Of a stretch of 64,000 nt of DNA, positions 45,460 to 54,195 are shown in pieces; position 1 is the stretch's first letter, and each line of letters begins with the position of its first letter. The DNA lies in assembly GCF_024721305.1 (NCBI RefSeq), contig NZ_JAMXOD010000004.1, forward strand, positions 124,001-188,000. Direction: 5' to 3'. Position numbers and translations under genes: made by a program. A model generated the notes under the pieces. That model made no database searches, was not told the origin of the DNA, and was given only the letters and a program-made list of their open reading frames with translations. Source of the stretch: Aequitasia blattaphilus. Lineage in GTDB: Bacteria; Bacillota; Clostridia; Lachnospirales; Lachnospiraceae.

Positions 45460-46740
45460 ATGAACAATTACAAAATCGAAACAAAATGTATCCAATCCGG
45501 TTATCAGCCTAAAAATGGAGAGCCAAGAGTTCTGCCAATTTATCAAAGTACCACTTTTAAGTATGATTCCAGTGAACAAATGGGAAGACTTTTTGATCTG
45601 GAGGAAGCAGGATATTTTTATACTCGTTTACAGAATCCTACAAATGATTGTGTTGCTGCAAAAATTTGTGATTTAGAAGGAGGAGCAGCTGCAATGCTTA
45701 CTTCCTCTGGACAGGCAGCAAACTTTTATGCGATTTTGAACATTGCAAAGGAAGGGGATCACATCCTCTGCGCCTCTGCACTTTATGGAGGAACTTATAA
45801 TCTTTTTGCTCATACAATTAAACAGATGGGAATTGATGCTACCTTTATAGATCCTGATTGCAGTGAAGAAGAACTCAACGCTGCCTTCAAAGAAAACACA
45901 AAGGCTGTATTTGGTGAAACCATCGCAAATCCAGCTCTTGTCATTTTGGATTTGGAGAAATTTGCAAAAGCAGCACATAACCACGGTGTTCCTTTTGTTG
46001 TAGATAATACCTTTGCAACACCTATTCACTGCAGACCTTTTGAATGGGGGGCGGATATTGTAACCCATTCTACAACGAAATACATGGATGGTCACGCCAC
46101 AAGTGTGGGCGGAGCTATTGTGGATAGTGGTAATTTTGATTGGGATGCTTACAGCGAGAAGTTTCCCGGACTTACCACTCCTGATGAAACGTATCATGGG
46201 GTAATCTATACGAAGCAATTTGGAAAAGGAGCTTATATCACTAAGGCAACGACACACCTTATGAGAGACCTTGGTTCAATACCTTCCCCTCAGAATGCTT
46301 TTCTTTTAAATATTGGATTAGAGACCTTACATCTTCGGGTAGAAAGACATTGTGAAAATGCCCAAAAGGTTGCTGAGTTTTTAGAGAACCATCCAAAAGT
46401 AGCCTGGGTTAATTATCCGGGATTAAAGAACGATCCTTACCATGCCCTTGCAAACAAATATACTCCAAAGGGAACGTGTGGTGTTCTAACCTTTGGAATA
46501 AAAGGAACAAAAGAGGATACGGTAAAAGTAATGGATCAACTGAAACTTGTTGGGATTGCTACACACGTTGCAGATGCAAGAAGTTGTGTGCTTCATCCAG
46601 CGAGCCATACCCACAGACAGATGTCTGAGGAAGAATTAAAAGCTGCCGGTGTAAAACCGGATTTAGTACGTTTTAGTGTAGGAATCGAGAATGCAGAGGA
46701 TATTATTGCAGATATCGATCAGGCATTAAATGCAATATAA
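45460..46740 (+). CDS. metY: O-acetylhomoserine sulfhydrylase
   Basis: Makes homocysteine from O-acetylhomoserine and sulfide with PLP, bypassing cystathionine. The 426-residue protein has the Cys/Met-metabolism fold: YTRLQNPT, SSGQAA, DNTFATP and PLP-lysine Lys207 in HSTTKYMDGH. The length of about 426 aa and VGGAIVDSG stretch favour MetY over methionine gamma-lyase or MetB (about 380-400 aa). The 16-nt upstream gap leaves no space for a SAM riboswitch or T-box. Confidence 0.9.
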   Translation: MNNYKIETKCIQSGYQPKNGEPRVLPIYQSTTFKYDSSEQMGRLFDLEEAGYFYTRLQNPTNDCVAAKICDLEGGAAAMLTSSGQAANFYAILNIAKEGDHILCASALYGGTYNLFAHTIKQMGIDATFIDPDCSEEELNAAFKENTKAVFGETIANPALVILDLEKFAKAAHNHGVPFVVDNTFATPIHCRPFEWGADIVTHSTTKYMDGHATSVGGAIVDSGNFDWDAYSEKFPGLTTPDETYHGVIYTKQFGKGAYITKATTHLMRDLGSIPSPQNAFLLNIGLETLHLRVERHCENAQKVAEFLENHPKVAWVNYPGLKNDPYHALANKYTPKGTCGVLTFGIKGTKEDTVKVMDQLKLVGIATHVADARSCVLHPASHTHRQMSEEELKAAGVKPDLVRFSVGIENAEDIIADIDQALNAI

Positions 46741-46761
46741 GGGAAGTAGGAGAGTATAACA

Positions 46762-49008
46762 ATGGCTGCTAGGTCGGGAAAAAAAAGGGGAACTAAAAAA
46801 AAGACAACTACAAACCCAAATGATAATTCTGTTTCAAAGGAAATTTTCATTTGGGTCACTCTTGCTGTCAGTATTCTTTTGATGTTAAGTGTGTTCGGGG
46901 TTGGAGGATTTATTGGAAAAGGAATCGGAAATATCATGGATATCTTGTTTGGATACATGTCCTATATATTCCCCTTTTTCCTTTTCCTTTGGACCGCCTT
47001 CCTAATTTCAAATATGGAAGACAAGAGAGTTTATCTGAAACTAACGGTATCAGCTGTACTCTTTGTCTTTGTATGTACCTTCTGTGCCCTTATTTTCGAT
47101 GAGGGCGGTGTTATTGGTGCTTTTTTACAGAGATTGTTAGTTCCGGCTTTTGGTAAGGCTGGTACTTACGTTATTTTAATTATATCTATTTTGATTGGAA
47201 TTGTGTTGCTAAGCGGAAAATCACTTTTAAAGCCCCTAAAGCAAAACAGCCAAAAAGCTTATACCAGAGCCAAAACAAAAGTCACTGCACCTCGAAAGCC
47301 AAAAGAACCCAAGGCAGCAAACTTAAAAAGGGTTGGTACAAAAGCTCAGGGCGTTTCTTTTGATACAACGTTAAAAACAGAACAGCAAACCACTCCACCA
47401 ATTATAGAACTGGAAGTCCCAGAGGAAGAGCCTGTTAAGGTTGAAGAACCTAAGAAAAAAGTAAAAAAGGCAAAGACCGTTCGAAAACCTCTGATTGATA
47501 AACCGGAAGAAATTGTTCTTCCTGATGTGAAGCTTCCTACCGTTGCACCAAATTCAGATTATCATTTTCCATCCACTGATTTATTAAAAAAGGCTCGTCC
47601 TTCTACTGGGGAGTCTGATAATCATTTACAAGAGACAGCCAATAAACTGGAACAAATTTTACAAAATTTCGGTGTAAATGTTACCGTAACAGATGTAAGT
47701 AGTGGACCATCCGTTACCCGCTATGAACTGCAGCCAGAAATGGGTGTTAAGGTAAGCAAAATTGTTGGTCTGGCTGATGACATTAAGCTTAACCTGGCAG
47801 CTCCTGATATACGAATTGAAGCTCCTATACCGGGGAAAGCTGCTGTAGGAATCGAAGTAGCAAATAAAACAACTTCCATGGTAAGTCTCCGTGAATTGAT
47901 TGAGTCCAAGGAATTTTCGGCATCCTCTTCAAAAATTGCTTTTGGTGTAGGAAAAGATATTGGCGGAAAAATTATTATTGCTGATATTGCCAAAATGCCC
48001 CATGTATTAATTGCAGGTGCCACCGGATCTGGTAAATCGGTCTGTATTAACACATTGATTATGAGTATTCTATTTCGTGCAAGTCCGGACGAAGTCAAGT
48101 TTTTAATGATTGATCCAAAGGTTGTTGAGCTCAGTGTTTATAACGGAATCCCTCATCTTCTTCATGATGTGGTTACAGACCCTAAAAAAGCAGCCAATAC
48201 TCTTAACTGGGCTGTTGTGGAAATGCAAAGAAGGTATCAGGAATTTGCAAAACATCAAGTACGGGATATGAAGGGATACAATAAACTTGCTGAATCCGAT
48301 GAAGAACTTAAGAAAATGTATCAGCTCGTAATTATTGTAGATGAGCTTGCCGACCTAATGATGGTGGCTTCCAATGAAGTAGAAGAGGCTATTATACGTT
48401 TGGCACAACTGGCAAGAGCCGCAGGAATTCATCTGGTTATTGCAACTCAACGTCCATCTGTTAATGTAATTACTGGATTGATTAAAGCAAACATGCCTTC
48501 CCGAATTGCCCTTTCTGTTACTTCTGGTGTAGACTCAAGAACGATTATTGATATGAATGGAGCAGAAAAACTGTTGGGGAATGGTGATATGCTTTTCTAT
48601 CCCCAAGGCTATCAAAAACCCGTACGTGTACAGGGGGCTTATGTTTCTGACAAAGAAGTACAGCAAGTTGTTGAGTACTTAAAAAATCAGAGTGAAGAAG
48701 TGGTTTATGATACGGAAATTCAAGAGGCTATTAATACCTCTGCAATTGCCAGTGCATCCATTCCTTCCTCTTCGGAAGAAGAAGGAAATGATGCTTACTT
48801 TAAAGAAGCCGGTCTTCTGATTATCGAAAAAGAAAAAGCATCCATCGGGATGCTTCAACGAAACTTTAAAATAGGATTTAATCGGGCCGCTCGAATTATG
48901 GACCAGCTTCACTCTGCCGGTGTTGTGGGTGGGGAAGAAGGCACAAAGCCCAGAAAAATTCTAATGAATGCAGAAGAGTTCAATCAGTATATGGAAGAGC
49001 AACAATAA
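46762..49008 (+). CDS. ftsK: DNA translocase FtsK/SpoIIIE
   Basis: Membrane-anchored ATPase that pumps DNA at division or sporulation septa. The 748-residue protein has about four N-terminal membrane helices (residues about 25-150), a charged linker, then the motor with Walker A GATGSGKS at 419-426 and Walker B VIIVDELADLMM. A C-terminal gamma winged helix follows (about 685-748, ASIGMLQRNFKIGFNRAARIMDQL), which reads orienting DNA sequences. It is the short SpoIIIE-like form. It lies 21 nt after metY. Confidence 0.96.
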   Translation: MAARSGKKRGTKKKTTTNPNDNSVSKEIFIWVTLAVSILLMLSVFGVGGFIGKGIGNIMDILFGYMSYIFPFFLFLWTAFLISNMEDKRVYLKLTVSAVLFVFVCTFCALIFDEGGVIGAFLQRLLVPAFGKAGTYVILIISILIGIVLLSGKSLLKPLKQNSQKAYTRAKTKVTAPRKPKEPKAANLKRVGTKAQGVSFDTTLKTEQQTTPPIIELEVPEEEPVKVEEPKKKVKKAKTVRKPLIDKPEEIVLPDVKLPTVAPNSDYHFPSTDLLKKARPSTGESDNHLQETANKLEQILQNFGVNVTVTDVSSGPSVTRYELQPEMGVKVSKIVGLADDIKLNLAAPDIRIEAPIPGKAAVGIEVANKTTSMVSLRELIESKEFSASSSKIAFGVGKDIGGKIIIADIAKMPHVLIAGATGSGKSVCINTLIMSILFRASPDEVKFLMIDPKVVELSVYNGIPHLLHDVVTDPKKAANTLNWAVVEMQRRYQEFAKHQVRDMKGYNKLAESDEELKKMYQLVIIVDELADLMMVASNEVEEAIIRLAQLARAAGIHLVIATQRPSVNVITGLIKANMPSRIALSVTSGVDSRTIIDMNGAEKLLGNGDMLFYPQGYQKPVRVQGAYVSDKEVQQVVEYLKNQSEEVVYDTEIQEAINTSAIASASIPSSSEEEGNDAYFKEAGLLIIEKEKASIGMLQRNFKIGFNRAARIMDQLHSAGVVGGEEGTKPRKILMNAEEFNQYMEEQQ

Positions 49009-49023
49009 GGAGGGTAATATAGA

Positions 49024-50694
49024 ATGAAAACAGATATTCAAATAGCACAGGAAGCCACTTTAGTCGATATTCGTGAAGTCGCAAAAAGTATTGGCATTCA
49101 CGAAGATGACTTAGAACTTTATGGAAAAACCAAGGCAAAAATCACCGATTCTGCCTTGGAAAAAATTGCAGATAAAGAAAAAGGAAAGCTTGTTTTAGTA
49201 ACAGCGATTAATCCAACTCCCGCAGGGGAAGGAAAGACAACCACAACGGTTGGTTTAGGAGATGCCCTGACTCAGCTTGGAAAGAAAAGCATCATTGCTC
49301 TTCGCGAACCTTCTCTTGGCCCATGCTTTGGTATTAAAGGTGGCGCTGCTGGTGGCGGGTATGCTCAAGTCGTTCCAATGGAAGATTTGAACCTTCACTT
49401 CACCGGAGATTTTCATGCAATCACAACTGCTAACAATCTTTTAAGTGCTCTTCTTGACAACCATATTCAACAAGGAAATGAGTTAAATATTGATCCAAGA
49501 CAAGTGGTTTGGAAACGCTGCCTCGATATGAATGACAGGGTTCTGCGCAATACCGTTGTAGGCCTTGGAAACAAAATGGATGGGATGGTAAGAGAAGATC
49601 ATTTTGTTATTACTGTTGCATCTGAGATAATGGCAATTCTTTGTCTTGCCAAAGACATTGAAGATTTAAAAAACCGTCTTGGTCGTATTGTGGTAGCATA
49701 TAATTTTAAAGGCGAACCAGTAACAGCCGGCGAATTAAACGCAACTGGATCTATGGCCGCTTTGTTAAAAGATGCTTTAAAACCAAATTTAATACAAACC
49801 TTAGAACATACTCCAGCCATCGTCCACGGTGGACCTTTTGCAAATATTGCTCACGGATGCAATAGTGTAAAGGCAACTAAAACTGCACAAAAACTTGCAG
49901 ATATTGCTATCACAGAAGCAGGCTTTGGTGCTGATTTGGGTGCAGAGAAGTTTTTCGATATCAAATGTCAAATGGCCGATTTGAAACCTGATGCAGTCGT
50001 ACTAGTAGCGACAATACGTGCATTAAAATATAATGGCGGAGTGGCAAAATCTGAATTGAATACAGAAAATCTAGAAGCTCTAAAATGTGGTATAAAAAAT
50101 CTTGAAAAGCATATTGAAAACATCAAAAAATACAATGTGCCTGTAATTGTTACACTGAATGCATTCGTAAGTGATACGGAGGCCGAAAATGAATTTGTTA
50201 AGAATTTTTGCGAAAGTAAAGGCTGCGAATTTGCATTATCAAAAGTATGGGAGTCCGGCGGTCAGGGTGGAATTGAACTGGCAACCAAGGTATTAGATGT
50301 TCTGGAGAGAGAGGAAGGAAATTTCACACCTCTTTATCCCTTCAATCTTCCTCTGGAAGAAAAAGTCGAGAAAATTGCCACAGAAATTTACGGTGCCGCA
50401 AAGGTAGAATATGAGCCCCTTGCCCTAAGACAACTTAAAAAAATAAAGGAGATGGGATTTGATACTCTTCCAATCTGTATGGCAAAGAATCAATATTCCT
50501 TATCGGATGACCCAACAAAACTTGGAAGACCAGAAAATTTCACTCTTCATATAAGAGAAGTTTATGTGAGTGCAGGTGCAGGCTTCGTTGTTGCATTAAC
50601 CGGAAGTATCATGACAATGCCAGGACTTCCAAAGGTTCCTGCCGCAAACCATATTGATGTTTCCAATGATGGAACAATCACAGGTTTATTTTAA
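49024..50694 (+). CDS. fhs: Formate-tetrahydrofolate ligase
   Basis: Makes 10-formyl-THF from formate, ATP and THF, supplying one-carbon units; in acetogens it is part of the Wood-Ljungdahl pathway. The 556-residue protein has the ATP loop [11 protein letters not shown] at 65-75, [18 protein letters not shown] and [30 protein letters not shown] precedes the ATG. The 5-formyl-THF cyclo-ligase at 62492 is the other folate gene here. Presence of fhs alone does not show acetogenesis. Confidence 0.97.
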   Translation: MKTDIQIAQEATLVDIREVAKSIGIHEDDLELYGKTKAKITDSALEKIADKEKGKLVLVTAINPTPAGEGKTTTTVGLGDALTQLGKKSIIALREPSLGPCFGIKGGAAGGGYAQVVPMEDLNLHFTGDFHAITTANNLLSALLDNHIQQGNELNIDPRQVVWKRCLDMNDRVLRNTVVGLGNKMDGMVREDHFVITVASEIMAILCLAKDIEDLKNRLGRIVVAYNFKGEPVTAGELNATGSMAALLKDALKPNLIQTLEHTPAIVHGGPFANIAHGCNSVKATKTAQKLADIAITEAGFGADLGAEKFFDIKCQMADLKPDAVVLVATIRALKYNGGVAKSELNTENLEALKCGIKNLEKHIENIKKYNVPVIVTLNAFVSDTEAENEFVKNFCESKGCEFALSKVWESGGQGGIELATKVLDVLEREEGNFTPLYPFNLPLEEKVEKIATEIYGAAKVEYEPLALRQLKKIKEMGFDTLPICMAKNQYSLSDDPTKLGRPENFTLHIREVYVSAGAGFVVALTGSIMTMPGLPKVPAANHIDVSNDGTITGLF

Positions 50695-50718
50695 ATATTT
50701 TATGGAGGCCAAGCTATC

Positions 50719-51879
50719 ATGAAGTGTCGATATTGTGAGCAAGAAATAAAAAACGGCGCTCTTTCGTGCCCCTACTGTGGTAAAGAAGTTCGTATTGTTC
50801 CTGATTATAATCCGATTGAGGATGAATTGGAAAATGGATTAAAGGACATGCTAAATGGAAATAGTCCATCTACCAGGCTAGAAAGCGACCGGGATATTAC
50901 GGGCGCTCGCCTAAGAAGAGCACAAACGAATCATAGAAGGCAAAGAGAAGAGGAGCGTCTGCGCAAGAAAAAAAAGAAACGAAAAATGATACTAATAACA
51001 GTTTTACTTCTAATCTTTGTAGTAGGTATAACAACTTTTTTCGTATATAAAAATTCATATGCAGGGATTGTAAGTGCTGGAAATCGTGCTTTAGACGCAG
51101 GTTCCTATGAAACCGCATCTTCTTATTTTGAAAAAGGGATTCGCATAAATCCAGACAAAGCACCGGCTTATTCAGGTATGGGTAAGGTCTATTCAAAAAC
51201 AGATGATTTAGAAGCAGGAGAAGAAATGTTTCTAAATGCCGTAGAAGGCAGAGAAGACAATGTAGACTTGTATCGTGCTTTTATCAATTTTTATATTGAA
51301 AATGATTGGCCCGATAATATTCCATATCTTCTTCAAGATGCCGAAGATAATGTTCGGGGGAAACTGTCCCAGTATATTGTAAATCCTCCTGAATTTAGTC
51401 TGTCAGATGAAACCGTATTTGACGAAGTACAACAAGTGGAAATAACAACGGATGAGGATCATATGTATTATAGTACCGATGGATCCAAGGCAGGTCTGGC
51501 CAGTACGCCATACGTTGAGGCGATTCAACTAAATGACGAAGGGGAAACCGTTGTTTCAGCAATTGCAGTAAACAGTGATGGTATTCCCAGCCTGCCCACT
51601 ACGAAAACTTATACCATTCAGTTTCCGAACATGGATGCCCCCAGTGTGTCTCCTTCAACAGGGCAGTATGATACTGCTTCACAGATTGAAATAAAAGTAC
51701 CGGAAGGATATACTGCTTATTATACAACAGACACCAGTGAACCCACATTGGAATCAACCCTTTACGAAGGACCTATTGATATGCCTGAAGGTTCAACCAT
51801 CTTTAAAGCCGTACTCGCTGACGGAAAAGGAAGATTAAGTGCAATTACCACCAGAAACTATATTCTTAATTTTGAGTGA
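50719..51879 (+). CDS. Zinc-ribbon, single-membrane-span protein with TPR and CHB_HEX-type repeats
   Basis: A 386-residue protein built as follows. A cytosolic zinc ribbon has Cys3, Cys6, Cys17 and Cys20. A charged linker (about 60-89) ends in a Lys/Arg run. One membrane helix spans about 90-112, giving an outside C-terminal part. TPR-like helices (about 118-210, with ASSYFEKGIRINPDKAPAYSGMGKVY) are followed by two repeats of the chitobiase/hexosaminidase C-terminal type (YYSTDGSKAG near 240-300 and YYTTDTSEPTLESTLYEG near 335-386). The role is unknown; an envelope scaffold or sugar-binding sensor is possible. GGAGG precedes the ATG; fhs ends 24 nt upstream. Confidence 0.78.
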   Translation: MKCRYCEQEIKNGALSCPYCGKEVRIVPDYNPIEDELENGLKDMLNGNSPSTRLESDRDITGARLRRAQTNHRRQREEERLRKKKKKRKMILITVLLLIFVVGITTFFVYKNSYAGIVSAGNRALDAGSYETASSYFEKGIRINPDKAPAYSGMGKVYSKTDDLEAGEEMFLNAVEGREDNVDLYRAFINFYIENDWPDNIPYLLQDAEDNVRGKLSQYIVNPPEFSLSDETVFDEVQQVEITTDEDHMYYSTDGSKAGLASTPYVEAIQLNDEGETVVSAIAVNSDGIPSLPTTKTYTIQFPNMDAPSVSPSTGQYDTASQIEIKVPEGYTAYYTTDTSEPTLESTLYEGPIDMPEGSTIFKAVLADGKGRLSAITTRNYILNFE

Positions 51880-51905
51880 AATAAATATAAAAAAACAAAT
51901 CTCTA

Positions 51906-51934
51906 TTGCGTTAAATTATTAACAGGAGTATACT
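51906..51934 (+). promoter_or_regulatory. Promoter of the alcohol dehydrogenase gene
   Basis: TTGCGT (51906-51911), 17 bp, TATACT (51929-51934). The spacer is occupied by a Rex-type palindrome. Confidence 0.6.
51908..51925 (+). promoter_or_regulatory. Rex operator (ROP box)
   Basis: Core GTTAA (51910-51914), ATTA, TTAAC (51919-51923) matches the Rex consensus TTGTTAA-N4-TTAACAA at most positions, including the entire GTTAA-N4-TTAAC centre. It lies between the -35 and -10, so bound Rex would block RNA polymerase until NADH rises. The consensus is established knowledge; binding here is inference. Confidence 0.75.
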
Positions 51935-51976
51935 ATGGTTAACTCGAAAAAATTTTAACGAAGGAGAGGTATTATC

Positions 51977-53158
51977 ATGAGTAGATTTACATTGCCACGA
52001 GACATTTATTATGGTGCAGGAACACTGGAAGAGTTAAAGAACTTAAAAGGTAAAAAAGCGATTCTGGTAGTTGGCGGAGGCTCAATGAAGAAGCAGGGAT
52101 TTCTCAAACGAGCAGAAGACTACTTAAAAGAGGCTGGCATGGAAGTGTTGTTATTTGAGGGTGTTGAACCAGATCCATCGGTAGAAACAGTTCAAAAAGG
52201 TGCACAGGCAATGAGAGAGTTCGAACCGGACTGGATTGTCTCTATGGGTGGCGGATCACCTATTGATGCTGCAAAAGCAATGTGGGCATTTTACGAGTAC
52301 CCAGATACTACTTTTGAAGAGTTGATTATCCCATTTAATTTTCCAGAGTTGCGGACAAAAGCAAAATTTGCTGCTATTCCCTCTACCTCAGGTACTGCAA
52401 CAGAAGTAACTGCTTTCTCTGTTATTACAGACTACGATAAAGGAATCAAATATCCTCTTGCTGATTTTAATATAACACCGGATGTTGCAATTGTTGACCC
52501 GGATTTAGTTTCTGCACTTCCTTTAAACCAAGTTGCCTATACCGGTATGGATGCATTGACTCATGCAATTGAGGCTTACGTTTCAACCCTTCATGGACCT
52601 TTTACAGATCCTCTTGCAATGCAGGCTATTGAAATGGTTTTCAGTTATTTATTAGACTCTTATAACAAAGATATGAAAGCAAGAGAAGAAATGCACTATG
52701 CTCAGTGCCTTGCAGGAATGGCTTTTTCCAACGCACTTCTTGGAATTGTTCATTCTATGGCTCATAAGACAGGAGCTGCTTTTGCCACAGGACACATTCC
52801 ACACGGCTGTGCAAATGCATTATATCTTCCTTATGTAATTAAGTATAATGCAAAAGAGAAAGAAGCAGCAGAACGTTATGCTTATATTGCAAAAAGAGTC
52901 GGGCTTACAGGAAATACCACGACAGAATATATTGATGCTCTTTGCAATAAAATTGATGCTTATAATGTAGCAATGGGTATTCCAAAAACATTAAAAGAAT
53001 TTGGTATTGATGAAAAAGAATTCCAGGAAAAAATCTCCAACATATCAGCCCTTGCCATTGAGGATGCATGCACAGGTTCAAATCCACGTGCCATAGATGC
53101 TGCTTCAATGGAGAAATTATTTAACTGTATTTATTACGGAACAAAGGTTGATTTTTAA
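51977..53158 (+). CDS. Iron-containing alcohol dehydrogenase
   Basis: A 393-residue group III NAD(P)-dependent alcohol dehydrogenase. The cofactor region has SMGGGSPIDAAKAMW, and the iron ligands are Asp192, His196 (DALTHAIEAY), His259 (VHSMAH) and His276 (PHGCAN). Members include ethanol, butanol and 1,3-propanediol dehydrogenases; the sequence alone does not fix the substrate. It would recycle NADH by reducing aldehydes. It has its own promoter with a Rex box and its own terminator, so it is a single-gene redox-controlled unit. AAGGAGAGG precedes the ATG. Confidence 0.93.
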   Translation: MSRFTLPRDIYYGAGTLEELKNLKGKKAILVVGGGSMKKQGFLKRAEDYLKEAGMEVLLFEGVEPDPSVETVQKGAQAMREFEPDWIVSMGGGSPIDAAKAMWAFYEYPDTTFEELIIPFNFPELRTKAKFAAIPSTSGTATEVTAFSVITDYDKGIKYPLADFNITPDVAIVDPDLVSALPLNQVAYTGMDALTHAIEAYVSTLHGPFTDPLAMQAIEMVFSYLLDSYNKDMKAREEMHYAQCLAGMAFSNALLGIVHSMAHKTGAAFATGHIPHGCANALYLPYVIKYNAKEKEAAERYAYIAKRVGLTGNTTTEYIDALCNKIDAYNVAMGIPKTLKEFGIDEKEFQEKISNISALAIEDACTGSNPRAIDAASMEKLFNCIYYGTKVDF

Positions 53159-53173
53159 TCATTTTTCAAAAAA

Positions 53174-53228
53174 AAGTGAGTATCTATTGAAGCAAAGTTT
53201 TTGTTTCGAGGATACTCACTTATTTTTC
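53174..53228 (+). terminator. Terminator of the alcohol dehydrogenase gene
   Basis: AAGTGAGTATC (53174-53184) pairs perfectly over 11 bp with GATACTCACTT (53211-53221), enclosing a 26-nt loop with a small internal GAAGCAAA/TTTGTTTC pairing, followed by ATTTTT. Confidence 0.82.
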
Positions 53229-53238
53229 GCGTAATTTG

Positions 53239-53267
53239 TTGATATTTTCACATAAATCCAGTATGAT
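53239..53267 (+). promoter_or_regulatory. Promoter of nfnAB
   Basis: TTGATA (53239-53244), 17 bp, TATGAT (53262-53267). It sets the nfnA start at 53302 because the open frame otherwise extends back to 53236, upstream of transcription. Confidence 0.65.
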
Positions 53268-53301
53268 GTATAAAGAATATTTGAATTTAGGAGGAGAAAG
53301 G

Positions 53302-54195
53302 ATGTACAAGATAGTCAAAGCCGAAAAATTGGCCGACCTGATTTATCTGATGGACGTAGAAGCACCCCGTGTAGCTAGGCACTGTCAACCGGGTCAATTT
53401 GTGATTGTTAAAATTGATGAAAAAGGGGAACGTATTCCCTTAACTATTTGTGACTATGACAGAGAAGCAGGGACTGTTACAATTGTTTTGCAAACAGTAG
53501 GAGCTTCAACTGAAAGAATGGCGTCATTAAAAGAAGGAGATTACTTCAGAGATTTCGTTGGACCTCTTGGTGTTGCATCAGAGTTTGTCCACGAAGATTT
53601 AGAAGAGTTGAAAAAGAAGAAAATACTCTTTGTAGGTGGTGGTGTTGGGGCCGCGCCTGTTTACCCTCAGGTAAAGTGGTTAAAAGAACAAGGTGTTGAT
53701 GTTGATGTTGATGTTATCATCGGTTCCAAGACAAAGGATATGCTGATCTTGCAGGATGAGATGAAAGCCGTTGCAGGAAACTATTATCCATGTACAGATG
53801 ACGGTTCTTATGGTCATAGTGGAATGGTTACGACAAAAATAGAAGCTTTAGTAAATGAAGGCAAAAAGTATGATGTATGTGTGGCAATTGGTCCGATGAT
53901 CATGATGAAATTCGTCTGTCTCCTTACAAAAAAACTTGAAATCCCTACCATCGTTAGTATGAATCCAATTATGGTTGATGGAACCGGGATGTGTGGAGCT
54001 TGTCGGTTACACGTAGGTGACGAAGTGAAATTTGCCTGTGTAGACGGACCTGAGTTCGATGGACATTTAGTGGATTTTGATGAATCAATGCAAAGACAGG
54101 CACTCTACAAAACACAGGAAGGCCGTGCAATGCTTAAGCTAAAAGAAGGCGATACCCACCATGGTGGATGTGGAAATTGTGGAGGTGATGAATAA
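53302..54195 (+). CDS. nfnA: NADH-dependent reduced ferredoxin:NADP+ oxidoreductase, small subunit
   Basis: The flavin- and [2Fe-2S]-binding subunit of the electron-bifurcating transhydrogenase, which exchanges electrons between NADH, ferredoxin and NADPH. The 297-residue protein has the FAD segment RIPLTICDYD, NAD site FVGGGVGAAPVYPQ and a C-terminal cluster motif with Asp226, Cys231, Cys234 and Cys246. Asp in place of the first Cys of PyrK-type proteins is characteristic of Nfn. A hexanucleotide GTTGAT repeats three times (53695-53712), giving VDVDVDV. AGGAGG lies six bases before the ATG. It overlaps nfnB by one base. Without the Asp it could be read as a dihydroorotate dehydrogenase electron-transfer subunit. 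Confidence 0.85.
   Translation: MYKIVKAEKLADLIYLMDVEAPRVARHCQPGQFVIVKIDEKGERIPLTICDYDREAGTVTIVLQTVGASTERMASLKEGDYFRDFVGPLGVASEFVHEDLEELKKKKILFVGGGVGAAPVYPQVKWLKEQGVDVDVDVIIGSKTKDMLILQDEMKAVAGNYYPCTDDGSYGHSGMVTTKIEALVNEGKKYDVCVAIGPMIMMKFVCLLTKKLEIPTIVSMNPIMVDGTGMCGACRLHVGDEVKFACVDGPEFDGHLVDFDESMQRQALYKTQEGRAMLKLKEGDTHHGGCGNCGGDE

Noticed and set aside
45673-46257. 194-codon open frame antisense to metY
   Set aside because: Cysteine/serine-rich shadow of a strongly coding plus-strand gene, with no ribosome binding site or family resemblance.
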